A model generated the notes under the pieces. That model did not search any database, was not told where the DNA came from, and saw only the letters and a program-made list of their open reading frames with translations. Both the position numbers and the translations under genes were made by a program. Positions 9,500 through 18,406 of a stretch of 64,000 nt of DNA are shown here, piece by piece. The DNA comes from Rosistilla ulvae (GTDB lineage Bacteria; Planctomycetota; Planctomycetia; Pirellulales; Pirellulaceae). Numbering within the stretch: position 1 is the stretch's first letter; every line of letters starts with the position of its first letter. The stretch spans positions 6,263,798 to 6,327,797 of the forward strand of contig NZ_CP036261.1 in the NCBI RefSeq assembly GCF_007741475.1. Reading direction: 5' to 3'.

Positions 9500-9748
9500 G
9501 ATGGAAGATCTGTCGATTGGGGGAAGGGAGCGCCGCAAAGGGACGCTGTGCCTGGCCAGATTTTGAGCGAGGAGCGGGGACGGAAGGTGCGGGCCGCGAG
9601 AGTGGCGGTATCACGCCTCAAGTCTCCCAGACGATTTATGGTAGACTGCGGGCCCGCAGCGGCCTCGTGTTGGCCTTCTATTGCCCGCCATTATGCCGTA
9701 TGGCATTCCTCAAAACAAGCAATTCCTGGCGACGAGCTTCGATTACGC

Positions 9749-11473
9749 ATGACCGAACTACCGATTGTTGAACGCCCGCGGCGAGAGCGTCCGGGACGAT
9801 TTCAAACCCTCGCCCTGCATTCCTACCGCGTGATTTTGTTCCTGGTGATTATCGCGGCGATCCATCATCAGCATCGTTGGTATGTCGCGCAACAACGCGG
9901 CGATCGAGTGCAGGCGTTGGTCGTCGATCAGGTGGCGGAATTGTTCCCCGACGCCAAATCGCTGGGGCCGTGGGATCCCGATCATGGCGGCCAGACGGTG
10001 TTGGATGCCGACGAAAAAGAGTTGGGCTTTGTGGTCCAGACGTTTCCCGAAGCGGACAGGGTGATCGGATTCTCGGGACCCACCAACACGCTGCTCGGCT
10101 TTGGCCCGGACAAGCGAATTCTGGGGATGTCGGTTTTGCACAGCGGCGACACGCGCGAGCACACGCGCGACGTGATCGAAAACGAAACGTTTATGACCAG
10201 TCTGAATGGACTGAATTGGCAAGCGGCCAGCCAGCCGCAGATCGACGCGGTTTCCGGAGCGACGTTGACGAGCCTGGCGATCATCGACGGGATCGCGCGG
10301 CGGCTGGGTGGCGCGAATCCTTCCTCGCGGTTCCCCGAGGCGATCACGCTCGAAGAGGCGAAGGCCTTCTTTCCCGAAGCGGCAAGTTTGACCGACGATC
10401 CGCAGAAACCAAGCTTGCAGATCGTGTGCGACGCCGAAGGGGCTGAGTTGGGAAAAGTGCTGCGGACTTCACCCCATGCCGATAACATGATCGGATACCA
10501 GGGCCCCACCGATACCTTGGTCGCATTGGACCCCGAGCACCGGATCGTCGGGGCGGCGATCCGACACAGTTTCGACAACGAACCGTACGTGCGTTATGTC
10601 AAAGAAGACGAGTACTTCTTCAACATCTTCAAAGGGTTTTCGCTAGCCGATATCGCGGAGCTGGATGTTGTCGACGCGGGGATCGAAGGGGTTTCGGGAG
10701 CTACCAAAACGAGCACTCGAGTCGCCGAAGCGTTAATCCACACGGCGTCGGAAGTGCAGGCGGAACATCCGATCGTGGTGGCTGAACCGCCGCGTTGGTA
10801 CGATTTTTCGCCGCGCGATTACGGTACGGCGATCGTTGTCGTGCTGGCTCTGCTGTTGGCGTTGACTCATCTGCGAGGCAAGCGTTGGTTGCGGATAGGA
10901 TTTCAGATCGTGCTGATCGTCTATTTGGGATTTATCAACGCCGACATGGTCTCGCAAGCTTTGTTGGTCGGCTGGGCACAGAACGGCGTCGCCTGGCAGG
11001 TCGCCCCCGGCTTGGTTCTGCTGACCGCAGCGGCATTGGCCTGTCCGATCTTCACCGGTCGCCAAGTTTATTGCACGCATCTGTGTCCCTTCGGAGCGGC
11101 CCAAGATTGGCTGCGCCGCGTTCCGTTGCGAGCGAAGTTTCCGCGATGGATCGACCGCTCGCTGCGTCTGCTCCCCGCGATCCTGTTGGTCTTTGTCGTG
11201 GTGGTGGCGATGTTGCATCTGCCGGTTAGCCTGGTCGGGATCGAGCCGTTTGATGCGTTTGTAATCCGGATCGCCGGCTGGGCGACGCTGAGTGTCGCGG
11301 CGGTTGGCCTTGTCGTATCGGCTTTCGTTCCTATGGCTTATTGCCATTACGGTTGCCCGACCGGAGCGATGCTTCGCTTTTTGAGATGGCACGGCGGCAG
11401 CGGACGTTTTACACGCGGCGATCTGTTTGTCACCGCGCTGGCTGCCGCAGCGATCGGGATCTATCTGAGTTGA
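9749..11473 (+). CDS. NosR-like membrane flavoprotein with two FMN-binding domains
   Basis: The 574-residue product starts at the ATG at 9749; the longer open frame upstream is antisense to the neighbour. One membrane helix lies about residues 26-40. Two FMN-binding domains follow, each with a covalent-FMN motif: DAVSGATLTS (Thr172) and EGVSGATKTS (Thr319). After that come five or so membrane helices with CTHLCPFGA (Cys442, Cys446) and CHYGCPTGA (Cys532, Cys536). This CxxxCP pair is the hallmark of NosR/NapH-type membrane electron-transfer proteins. The cytoplasmic 4Fe-4S ferredoxin tail of true NosR is absent. It should pass electrons between the quinone pool and an extracytoplasmic partner. 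No ApbE flavin transferase is in view. Confidence 0.82.
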   Translation: MTELPIVERPRRERPGRFQTLALHSYRVILFLVIIAAIHHQHRWYVAQQRGDRVQALVVDQVAELFPDAKSLGPWDPDHGGQTVLDADEKELGFVVQTFPEADRVIGFSGPTNTLLGFGPDKRILGMSVLHSGDTREHTRDVIENETFMTSLNGLNWQAASQPQIDAVSGATLTSLAIIDGIARRLGGANPSSRFPEAITLEEAKAFFPEAASLTDDPQKPSLQIVCDAEGAELGKVLRTSPHADNMIGYQGPTDTLVALDPEHRIVGAAIRHSFDNEPYVRYVKEDEYFFNIFKGFSLADIAELDVVDAGIEGVSGATKTSTRVAEALIHTASEVQAEHPIVVAEPPRWYDFSPRDYGTAIVVVLALLLALTHLRGKRWLRIGFQIVLIVYLGFINADMVSQALLVGWAQNGVAWQVAPGLVLLTAAALACPIFTGRQVYCTHLCPFGAAQDWLRRVPLRAKFPRWIDRSLRLLPAILLVFVVVVAMLHLPVSLVGIEPFDAFVIRIAGWATLSVAAVGLVVSAFVPMAYCHYGCPTGAMLRFLRWHGGSGRFTRGDLFVTALAAAAIGIYLS

Positions 11474-11491
11474 TCGCCGTTGGAGGCCGAT

Positions 11492-11570
11492 CGTTTAACC
11501 GCGCGGGCAACGCCCCGCGCGTCGGGGCTTCAACTCGGCACACGCGGCCCGCTGGGCACGCGGTTAAACG
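11492..11570. repeat. Palindromic intergenic element, copy 1
   Basis: The 79-bp unit is bounded by the inverted ends CGTTTAACCGCG and CGCGTGCC...CGGTTAAACG-type sequence. Its left half reads CGGGCAACGCCCCGCG, itself an inner palindrome. The second copy lies 21 bp away. It sits in the gap between two convergent genes and resembles REP/MITE-like repeats. Confidence 0.8.
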
Positions 11571-11591
11571 CGCGCGGATTGCTAAGTTCTT

Positions 11592-11671
11592 CGTTTAACC
11601 GCGCGGGCAACGCCCCGCGCGCTCTGTGTTGCAACCGGTTGAGCGCGGCCCGTTGGGCACGCGGTTAAACG
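11592..11671. repeat. Palindromic intergenic element, copy 2
   Basis: The 80-bp unit has the same first 30 bases as copy 1 and the same CGGCCCGTTGGGCACGCGG-type right half; the middle 20 bases differ. The ends GTTTAACCGCG and CGCGGTTAAAC pair. No transposase gene is nearby. Confidence 0.8.
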
Positions 11672-11684
11672 ATCGTGATGGCGA

Positions 11685-12224
11685 TTAGCTGGCGGCTTGG
11701 TCGGAGAGGAACTTGGTTATTTGTTCGACGATCTGGTCGGGTGTTTGGTCGCTGACATCGATCCGTAGATTGCCGACTTCGCGATAAAGCGGTTCGCGCG
11801 CCGCCATCAACTGACGCACCTCTTGCAGCATCGGATGTTCGGTCAAGCTAGGCCGGCGGCTGGCGCTGGTTGCATCGGCTTCGATCCGCTCGACCAGCAC
11901 TTCGGGTCGCCCGTCGAGCCAGATCGCTTGGCCGGTCTGGGCGATCATGTTGCGGTTCTCCGGTCGCAGGATCGCTCCGCCGCCTAACGCGATCACTTGC
12001 CGCGGCGTCTTGCTGAGCGCTTCGATCGCTGCGGTTTCGAGATCGCGGAATCCCGGCTCGCCGTGGGCTGCAAAGATCTTGGCGATCGAGACTCCCGCGC
12101 GGCGTTCGATCTCATCGTCCGAATCGATCCAAGTACAACCAATTCGCGCGGCGAGAACCCGTGCGACCGACGACTTTCCCGACCCGCGATAACCTATCAA
12201 ATAGAGATGTTTCGAATTCAACAA
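11685..12224 (-). CDS. aroK: Shikimate kinase
   Basis: The 179-residue protein has the family length and motifs: Walker A GYRGSGKSS, the shikimate-binding DSDDEIERRAG with the following GEPGFRDLE, and the GGGA loop (VIALGGGAILR). The lid contains SRRPSL. It phosphorylates shikimate in aromatic amino-acid synthesis. The start is a TTG at 12224 (or the TTG at 12221); no ATG lies early enough to keep the P-loop strand. It begins 10 bp after the TMEM43-TerB gene, so it is the last gene of locus A. Confidence 0.92.
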   Translation of the reverse strand: MLNSKHLYLIGYRGSGKSSVARVLAARIGCTWIDSDDEIERRAGVSIAKIFAAHGEPGFRDLETAAIEALSKTPRQVIALGGGAILRPENRNMIAQTGQAIWLDGRPEVLVERIEADATSASRRPSLTEHPMLQEVRQLMAAREPLYREVGNLRIDVSDQTPDQIVEQITKFLSDQAAS

Positions 12225-12234
12225 GCGTGTGCTT

Positions 12235-13695
12235 TCAGGCAGGTGTTGGTGTGGCGATCCCGCGTCGGACGCGGTCGATCATTTCGCGAATCGTCTGATC
12301 GTCGTAACCGATCTGTTTGCTGACCTTCCGGATCGTGCGAATTTCATAGTTGGAGAGCGAGCCGTCGGCCATTGCCAAGCGAATCAGGTTTTGCAAGTGA
12401 TCGTCGTTCGATTCGGCCGCCGCTTCGGTCGCTCGATTCTCCTTGGCACGCTTAATCATCGCATCGCATTTCGCTTTGTCCCAGCCCTGTTTGCGAGCCC
12501 ACTGCGATAGCACTTTTGCTTCGCCGGCGTCGAGCTTGGCGTCCGAAAATGCCAGCTGCGCCAGTTCCAAAAACTCCAGATCTTTCATCTCTTCATACCC
12601 AAGCTGATGGCCGTATTGTTGGTCCAGGTCCTGCTTGAGGATTTGTTGTGAGGCTTGGCCTCGTTGGCGAATCCAATAGATGATCGCCACGATTCCGATC
12701 GCGATCGCTGCCAATATGAAAGGATGAGATGCAAGGTAACCGCTGGCGATCGTAAGCAGTGCCAGCGGAAGGCCGATCAGCAGGGAGATCAGGAACGTTC
12801 CCGTTTCGGCGATCGAACCGATCACCGGAATGTGGAACAGGAAGCCGACGAAAGTCGAGCAGAGGATCATCATCCCGATCACGACCGCAGCGGTACCGAT
12901 CCCGCGGACGATCCATTTCAACCGTTGGATATGGGACTTCATCGACGCCAAGGCCGTCGGGCGGTCCCCCGCCACGATGTAATGGAGGTTGCCCGAATCT
13001 TGGATGATTTGATTGATAAATCCCGTGCGTTGGTGTGATTGGTCGGCGACGCCCCGCCCCGATGCGGACTTTCCAAAATAGGTCGCCAATGCGGGGACTG
13101 GAATTCCCGTGTAGCGGACGCGTTCATCGCCGAGGTTGCCCGACCGATTCTTCGACAGGTAGAAGTATTCGCCTTGTGGCTGCAGACGCAAAGCGGTGCC
13201 GGCCGGGGAAAGGGTAAGGGCGTTGGGGCGAATCGGATCGTAGCCGTCGACGAATTCGATCAATTGGCTGTCGACTGGCAACTCACCAACTCGATATTCC
13301 GGCGGGTGCAGTGAAGTCGAAGAGCATTGCTGATGAACGCCGCTGTTTCGCGAATTGCTCTCGACGCTACTCTTCCATTTCATCGACCAGCGGTCGTGAT
13401 CATCGTCTTTGTCGTGGTCCCAGCAATAGATTTCAGCGCTTCGCGCGACGGTCAGGTAGCCGGTGAACGAATCGACGTATTTTCCGGGGTACGTTAATCC
13501 AGCATCCATCGATCCCGTCAGCGAGAAGTTTGCTCCCGGTTTCGCATCGTCGGGAACTGCAACTTCGGTGGTCTTCGCGGCTGCTTTGTAGTAGTCGTAT
13601 CTTGTCTCGTTGCACCAGAGTGCCGCCATTGCAGCGAGCATCACGACGGGACCAATCACAATCCCGCCCCAGCGGCTTTTTTCTTTTCGAGCCAT
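12235..13695 (-). CDS. TMEM43-like membrane protein fused to a TerB-like domain
   Basis: The 486-residue product has an N-terminal membrane helix (about residues 10-26), then a roughly 230-residue extracytoplasmic region with PPEYRVGELPVDS and RVRYTGIPVP. Three or four helices follow (about 265-345). This order matches the TMEM43/LUMA family (PF07787). The C-terminal 110 residues form a helical TerB-like domain with two repeats of the type LAQLAFSDAKLDAGEAKVL and LIRLAMADGSLSNYEIRTI, where acidic residues bind metal in TerB. The ATG at 13695 has AGGTG upstream; an upstream in-frame start at 13710 is less likely. Role unknown; probably a membrane stress or quality-control component acting with the two genes before it. 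Confidence 0.68.
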   Translation of the reverse strand: MARKEKSRWGGIVIGPVVMLAAMAALWCNETRYDYYKAAAKTTEVAVPDDAKPGANFSLTGSMDAGLTYPGKYVDSFTGYLTVARSAEIYCWDHDKDDDHDRWSMKWKSSVESNSRNSGVHQQCSSTSLHPPEYRVGELPVDSQLIEFVDGYDPIRPNALTLSPAGTALRLQPQGEYFYLSKNRSGNLGDERVRYTGIPVPALATYFGKSASGRGVADQSHQRTGFINQIIQDSGNLHYIVAGDRPTALASMKSHIQRLKWIVRGIGTAAVVIGMMILCSTFVGFLFHIPVIGSIAETGTFLISLLIGLPLALLTIASGYLASHPFILAAIAIGIVAIIYWIRQRGQASQQILKQDLDQQYGHQLGYEEMKDLEFLELAQLAFSDAKLDAGEAKVLSQWARKQGWDKAKCDAMIKRAKENRATEAAAESNDDHLQNLIRLAMADGSLSNYEIRTIRKVSKQIGYDDQTIREMIDRVRRGIATPTPA

Positions 13696-13760
13696 CGAGG
13701 CACCTGTCAAATCAATCGGGAAGTTGACGCCGGCGAGCGGCTATTGGACGCAACGCGTCA

Positions 13761-15143
13761 CTAGGGTTCAATACGCAATTGCAAGCGGTTTTGCCGATGA
13801 TCGTATCCGACAATACTTCCTTCCCCGCTCCACGGGCGATCGGTCGCTTGGTCGAATTCATCCGCCAAGGAACGCGGGATGAACATCGTGACCGGCATCA
13901 CGGGGTCGATCGTTTGCCCGATCACAACGTGTCCATCGGAGTAGGCGTGATCTTTGCTGCTACTGCTGTAGAGTTCCCGACGTTGCGGAATCAGGTTCAA
14001 CTGCATCGGCAATTCGCGAACGGCATCGACGATTCGGTCGACTTGCCTATCGTCGCCGATCACCGATTGAATCATCTCCAGCGTTGCTGCGAAGGTCACG
14101 TCGGGTTCTTCGCCAGCCGCCGGGGTCGGCGGTTTCGAGACGCCCCGGCCGCTAGCGATCGTTTCGACGGTAGCTGCTTCAACAATTTCTTTCGACGGCG
14201 CCAGTTGCATCGCCAGCGAATGGTTCCAGTCGGGCCAACGCGGGATATCGATGCGAATCTTCGTTTCCCAAAGAATCTGATTCGAGCCGAGACTCATCGT
14301 AAAACAAGGCTTATCGGGCAGTTGAAGCTCCAGCGGGATCAGCGTTTCCTTGTTCCCGGGCAGGATGCGAAGCTCGTCGACAAACTTTCCGCCGCGGAAT
14401 AGTTCGTGGCGATGCGTCCGCCGATTGCTTCCCGAGCCCGAGACGCAGACCTCGGTACCGGTCACCGACCAGATCACCGAATTGATCGCGATGTCTTTCG
14501 TGGGATGAACGCGAAGCGTCGCTCGAAGCGTTTCCCCAGGCTGAAAGCTTTCCTGATTGAGCGTGTATTCGACTTGTCCCAATAGTTTTTTTGGCAGGTA
14601 CTTTTTAAGGAACCACCAGATGCCGTAGCCGATTGCAATGGGGATTCCAAAGATCCAGAGCATTGGGTTGAGCAGCATGAACAACGCGACGCCGATGAAA
14701 ACGAATTTCACGACCCCCCCAACGAGCGGGCTGGCTGTCGCCTTTTCCGCAACTCCCGCCTCGGGGGCTTTGGAGCTGACGACTTGATACGGCCGCGATT
14801 CCTTTGGGTCGAATGCCCAAGGGATATCGGCGGTTGCGTGGACGTAGTGGTCGACGCTCAGAAACCTGCCGTGATAGGTTGGTGGCCATGCCGAGACGGG
14901 CAGGTCGAAGCGGTAGCGATGTTCTTCGCCGCTGCGCCATTGCCCTTGGAACAGCACCTCGGAGTGTAGATCGTGCGAATCGATGTTGCCTCGGCCGTGG
15001 GTCGCCCAGCCGCTGCGAACCTGGAGCGCTTTGCATTGGACATCGTCATCGGCGCGAACGACGACGCTGCCGCGAATTCGGTCGTTAGATGTGTAGAGGC
15101 GGTCGGGTTCGTCGAGTTCGATTGCCAAGCTGCATTTTGCCAT
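13761..15143 (-). CDS. Arrestin-like membrane protein of locus A
   Basis: The 460-residue protein begins with a beta-rich domain (about 1-125) with the arrestin/Spo0M-like segment PPTYHGRFLSVDHYVHATAD. A hydrophobic hairpin of two helices (about 155-195, VKFVFIGVALFMLLNPMLW...) follows, then a second beta domain (about 200-310) with SFQPGETLRATLRVH, and a soluble tail. The start ATG at 15143 overlaps the ATPase stop codon as TGATG, so translation is coupled. The family assignment is by pattern only. The single-domain protein of locus B shares the P-x-TY-x-G-x-x-L pattern. Confidence 0.55.
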   Translation of the reverse strand: MAKCSLAIELDEPDRLYTSNDRIRGSVVVRADDDVQCKALQVRSGWATHGRGNIDSHDLHSEVLFQGQWRSGEEHRYRFDLPVSAWPPTYHGRFLSVDHYVHATADIPWAFDPKESRPYQVVSSKAPEAGVAEKATASPLVGGVVKFVFIGVALFMLLNPMLWIFGIPIAIGYGIWWFLKKYLPKKLLGQVEYTLNQESFQPGETLRATLRVHPTKDIAINSVIWSVTGTEVCVSGSGSNRRTHRHELFRGGKFVDELRILPGNKETLIPLELQLPDKPCFTMSLGSNQILWETKIRIDIPRWPDWNHSLAMQLAPSKEIVEAATVETIASGRGVSKPPTPAAGEEPDVTFAATLEMIQSVIGDDRQVDRIVDAVRELPMQLNLIPQRRELYSSSSKDHAYSDGHVVIGQTIDPVMPVTMFIPRSLADEFDQATDRPWSGEGSIVGYDHRQNRLQLRIEP

Positions 15144-15748
15144 CAGCCGACTCCAATCTGCTGTTGAAAGCGTTCGTATAAATCGAATTCGATCGCGCGG
15201 ATATCGCTGCCATGGCGTGCCATCCAATCGGCTGCCTCGGCTTCGCTGATTTGCGGAATCGTTCCGCTGCGAAGTTGGGCCAGCTGAATTCGTCGGTTGA
15301 GCATTTGGGCTAGTCGTTCTGCCGTGAGATCTTGCCCCACATGATACGTCCAGACGCGGTAGCCTGCACGCCGTAGTGGGCCGGTTAAATCGACATGCGT
15401 CCCCAGCACCAAAGCGCCGCCGCGGGCGAACGCTCGCCGTCGTACGAGCCAAGGCAAACGCTGCGCTTCGTCGATCAGCAGCGGTTGGCCGTGCGGAATC
15501 GGCGGACATCGCTCGTCTTCGGGCAGATAGACGTATGCTGCCTCGGGGGCCTGAGCCGCGATCGACAATAGATGCGTTGTCTTGCCGCGACCACAGTCGG
15601 CGATGAACTGCAATGCGGTTTGCGGTTGCTGCAGGCGATCGATGCAGTGGGCGACATCGACCACGGCAGCTCGCACACGGTCGTCCCGCGTCAGTTCGCC
15701 AAACGGATTGCGGAGCAGGTTCATCGCCGCAAAGGGTTGCCAGTCCAT
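15143..15748 (-). CDS. Short P-loop ATPase of locus A
   Basis: The 201-residue protein opens with LLRNPFGELTRDDRV, has a Walker A-like ADCGRGKTT (residues 50-58) and a Walker B PLLIDEAQRL (89-98), as in small AAA/ExeA-like ATPases. The Walker A lacks the usual Gly before Lys-Thr spacing of GxxGxGKT in its first part (it reads DCGRGKTT). The C-terminus GSDIRAIEFDLYERFQQ aligns with DGNLRELWFAMYDWYQ of the locus B ATPase. No sensor-2 or DNA-binding domain is seen. The ATG at 15748 lies 5 bp after surE; an in-frame ATG at 15766 would overlap surE. Confidence 0.66.
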   Translation of the reverse strand: MDWQPFAAMNLLRNPFGELTRDDRVRAAVVDVAHCIDRLQQPQTALQFIADCGRGKTTHLLSIAAQAPEAAYVYLPEDERCPPIPHGQPLLIDEAQRLPWLVRRRAFARGGALVLGTHVDLTGPLRRAGYRVWTYHVGQDLTAERLAQMLNRRIQLAQLRSGTIPQISEAEAADWMARHGSDIRAIEFDLYERFQQQIGVG

Positions 15749-15753
15749 CCGCC

Positions 15754-16506
15754 CTACAGTTCCCATGTCTTCATTGGCGACAGCAGTTCCTGACGCGTCA
15801 GGTCGAACTTTAGCGGAGAGACCGTAACAAAACCTTCCGCCAACGCGTTGAGGTCGGTGTTGTGGTCGGTCGGCGCGGGAGCTGGATCGACAGTCGCCCA
15901 GTAGTAGTCTCGGTTGTTGGGATCCTGGCGTTTGATGTACTGGCTGCCGTAGTGTCCGATGCCCATCGGGACGACACGCACTTCCGCCGGCTGACGCGTC
16001 GCGGCGGTCGGGATGTTGATGTTGAACAGGCCCGCTTTCGCTTCGTCGCGGGCGATGATCTTCATCACGATCTCGCGAGCGATCTCGGCGGCTCGGCGAT
16101 AATCGGCGTGGGGATCGTATTCGAGCGAAACGGCGAAGCTGGTGACGCCAAAAAAAGCAGCTTCGATCGCGGCGGCAACCGTTCCCGAATAGAGGACGTT
16201 GATGCCAGCGTTCAGCCCGCTGTTGATGCCGCTGATCACCACGTCGGGGCGATGTTCGCAGAGTTCGGAAATACCCAGTTTGACGCAATCCGCTGGCGAT
16301 CCGTCGACAGCAAATGCCAGTCGATCGTTTTCGCGGAAGACTTCTTTATAGGTCAGCGGAGTCAGGTAGGTGATCGAATGCCCGACGCCGCTCTGCTCGG
16401 TTGTCGGGGCGCAGGTTTGGACATCGCCCAGCGGCGTGAACTCTCGTTCCATCGCCTCCAGCCCCGGCGCGAAGATTCCATCATCGTTTGTTAACATAAT
16501 ACGCAT
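15754..16506 (-). CDS. surE: 5'/3'-nucleotidase SurE
   Basis: The 250-residue protein starts MRIMLTNDDGIFAPGL, the SurE signature with the metal-binding Asp pair. It continues with APTTEQSGVGHSIT, GSPADCVKLG and SGINSGLNAGINVLYSGTV, all family hallmarks. SurE removes phosphate from nucleoside monophosphates and other phosphoesters and is linked to stationary-phase survival. The ATG at 16506 fits the family N-terminus. It is the first gene of locus A, with the ATPase start 5 bp downstream, though its role may be unrelated to the rest. Confidence 0.95.
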   Translation of the reverse strand: MRIMLTNDDGIFAPGLEAMEREFTPLGDVQTCAPTTEQSGVGHSITYLTPLTYKEVFRENDRLAFAVDGSPADCVKLGISELCEHRPDVVISGINSGLNAGINVLYSGTVAAAIEAAFFGVTSFAVSLEYDPHADYRRAAEIAREIVMKIIARDEAKAGLFNINIPTAATRQPAEVRVVPMGIGHYGSQYIKRQDPNNRDYYWATVDPAPAPTDHNTDLNALAEGFVTVSPLKFDLTRQELLSPMKTWEL

Positions 16507-16765
16507 CGTTGATCAGCTCCTTGTGTTATGCAGAGCAACGTAGCATCAATGTTCTCGATTTTGAACAGGGCGCCGCGAGCGAGCTGCGTCTCCTGGTCCC
16601 TTACCGCTTTGCTTGTCATGATCCCGGGCAATCGGTAATCTTTAATACGATTCGTGGCTGCTGGCTGCGACGACGCTCGCCGATCCAAAACTACCTTGGC
16701 TCCGGGCCTTTTGCGACCCGTCGGTTGGCGGCGTCCGACATTTCATCGCCCCAAGGTTTCTCGTC

Positions 16766-18136
16766 GTGAGCACACCCAATTTTTCGTCGCGCAATTGGCT
16801 GGTAGGGATCTGGATCGCGCTGGCGGGATGTTTGGTCGTGGCGTTGCAGGTCACTGGTCGCTTGCACCCGCAGCAGGTTCCCGACTCGCCGAGTTATCTC
16901 GAGTTCCCTTTTGATTCGTTTGCGGCTGCATTGAAGAGCATTCGCACGCCGGTCTACCCCGCGATTCTTGAGCTGTTTGAGTTGACGGGGGCGATGTCGT
17001 TGCTTCCTCACTTTCAGTTGCTGGTGCATCTGATCGCTTGCGCGATGTTGGCCCTTGGGTTCTCCAAAATCGGGATCCCTCGTTGGCAGACGTTTCTGAT
17101 GGCCGTAGCGTCGCTGTTGAGTATCACCCTATGGTTTAATGTCAACCTGATCTCGACCGATTCGCTGGCTGTTTCGATGAGTCTGATCACCTGCAGTCTA
17201 CTGCTGATGTACTGCAACACGCGATCGCGTTGGCTGCTGCTTGCGATCAGCCTGATGTCGATCCTAACCATCCTGTGCCGTCCGGCGTATCTATTCCTGG
17301 TCGGCTTTTTGCCAGCTGCGGCGGCGTTGATCTGGCGGGACGAGGGGCTCGCTTGGATGCCAACGATGCGTCGGTGCGGCGTGTTGATTGTTGCGAGTCT
17401 GGCCCCAGTGGTCCTCTATTCGTTGATCCGGTTAGTCGTCGTGGGGCAGTTTGGTGTTGTCGCGTTTGGCAGCCAGAACCTCGCTGGCGTCACGGTCCAG
17501 TTCCTGGATCAAGAGGTCGTCAAGCAGCTGCCAGCGGATCAGCAGGCGTTCGCACAACATGTGCTCGATTCTCGCATCGATTGGTATGCGGAGCATCCCG
17601 CGTTGTCCGAAGGGATGGGGTACCAAACGATGGAGGATCGTTGGAATGCGATGATCTACGAAGTGGTCGTCCCAACGGCCAGCCGCGAATTCGGTGACAG
17701 CGTACTGCGACAACACGCGGAGATCTCGAGCTTGAATCGCGAGATCATGCTCCGAAAGCCACTGGCCTATGCGATCTGGATTGCCAAAGCGATCAGGCAG
17801 ACAGTTCGGATCACGCTGGCCGACATCGGCATGCATCCTCCCTTTTTTCTCTTGATGTTGTGCGCGGTGGCGGCATTGATCTTGTTGCCCTTGTGGCCTA
17901 TCAGTGACAGGCTATCGAGTTCGGGAGAATCCGTGTTGCCCAATGGCACGCGGGCAAACGTGTTGTTGACATCACTGGCATTGCTCTACGCGGTTTTGGC
18001 AATGCTTCCAGTGATCCTCACCTCCGCTCCGTTGGGCCGATTTGTCGACGCAGCGACGGTTTTTGTTCCGGGAGCGATCATTGTTTTGCTATCGCAACAC
18101 TTGCAAAACACGTTGCATGCGCGGCAACGTCGCTAA
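16766..18136 (+). CDS. Polytopic membrane protein, GT-C glycosyltransferase-like
   Basis: The 456-residue protein has about ten hydrophobic segments. The first loop carries PDSPSYLEFPF and then IRTPVYPAILELF, resembling the Asp-containing loop and the RPPGYP-type motif of dolichyl-phosphate-mannose/ArnT-like GT-C transferases. A large loop (about 235-335) precedes the last helices and is periplasmic in this topology. It would transfer a sugar from a lipid-linked donor outside the membrane. The start is a GTG at 16766 with AAGG upstream. Divergent from surE across a 259-bp gap. Family assignment is moderate. Confidence 0.6.
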   Translation: MSTPNFSSRNWLVGIWIALAGCLVVALQVTGRLHPQQVPDSPSYLEFPFDSFAAALKSIRTPVYPAILELFELTGAMSLLPHFQLLVHLIACAMLALGFSKIGIPRWQTFLMAVASLLSITLWFNVNLISTDSLAVSMSLITCSLLLMYCNTRSRWLLLAISLMSILTILCRPAYLFLVGFLPAAAALIWRDEGLAWMPTMRRCGVLIVASLAPVVLYSLIRLVVVGQFGVVAFGSQNLAGVTVQFLDQEVVKQLPADQQAFAQHVLDSRIDWYAEHPALSEGMGYQTMEDRWNAMIYEVVVPTASREFGDSVLRQHAEISSLNREIMLRKPLAYAIWIAKAIRQTVRITLADIGMHPPFFLLMLCAVAALILLPLWPISDRLSSSGESVLPNGTRANVLLTSLALLYAVLAMLPVILTSAPLGRFVDAATVFVPGAIIVLLSQHLQNTLHARQRR

Positions 18137-18406
18137 TCCACAGGACGCGTGGGTCTTCGACGTGGGGTTGCTTCTCGCGAAGTGTCCCTGCCGGAGCGGT
18201 GATTCGCTAGATCTTCATCGACGGTCCAACGCCATCGAAAGTTGGGACACACTGCCTCGCGGGACTCGTGTTAACTGAATCATTTGGCGGGCAGGAACGC
18301 TCCGTTTCCGATTCGCCTATACTGATGTGTGCTTTGGTCGCATCTGGCGTTTGTCCGATGCGAACCGCGAATCAACCGTCGGCCCAACTTTACGGAGGAC
18401 GCTCGG

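Noticed and set aside
8075-9748. Plus-strand open frame continuous with the NosR-like gene
   Set aside because: It runs antisense through the FAD protein gene, and its product lacks family motifs until the ATG at 9749.
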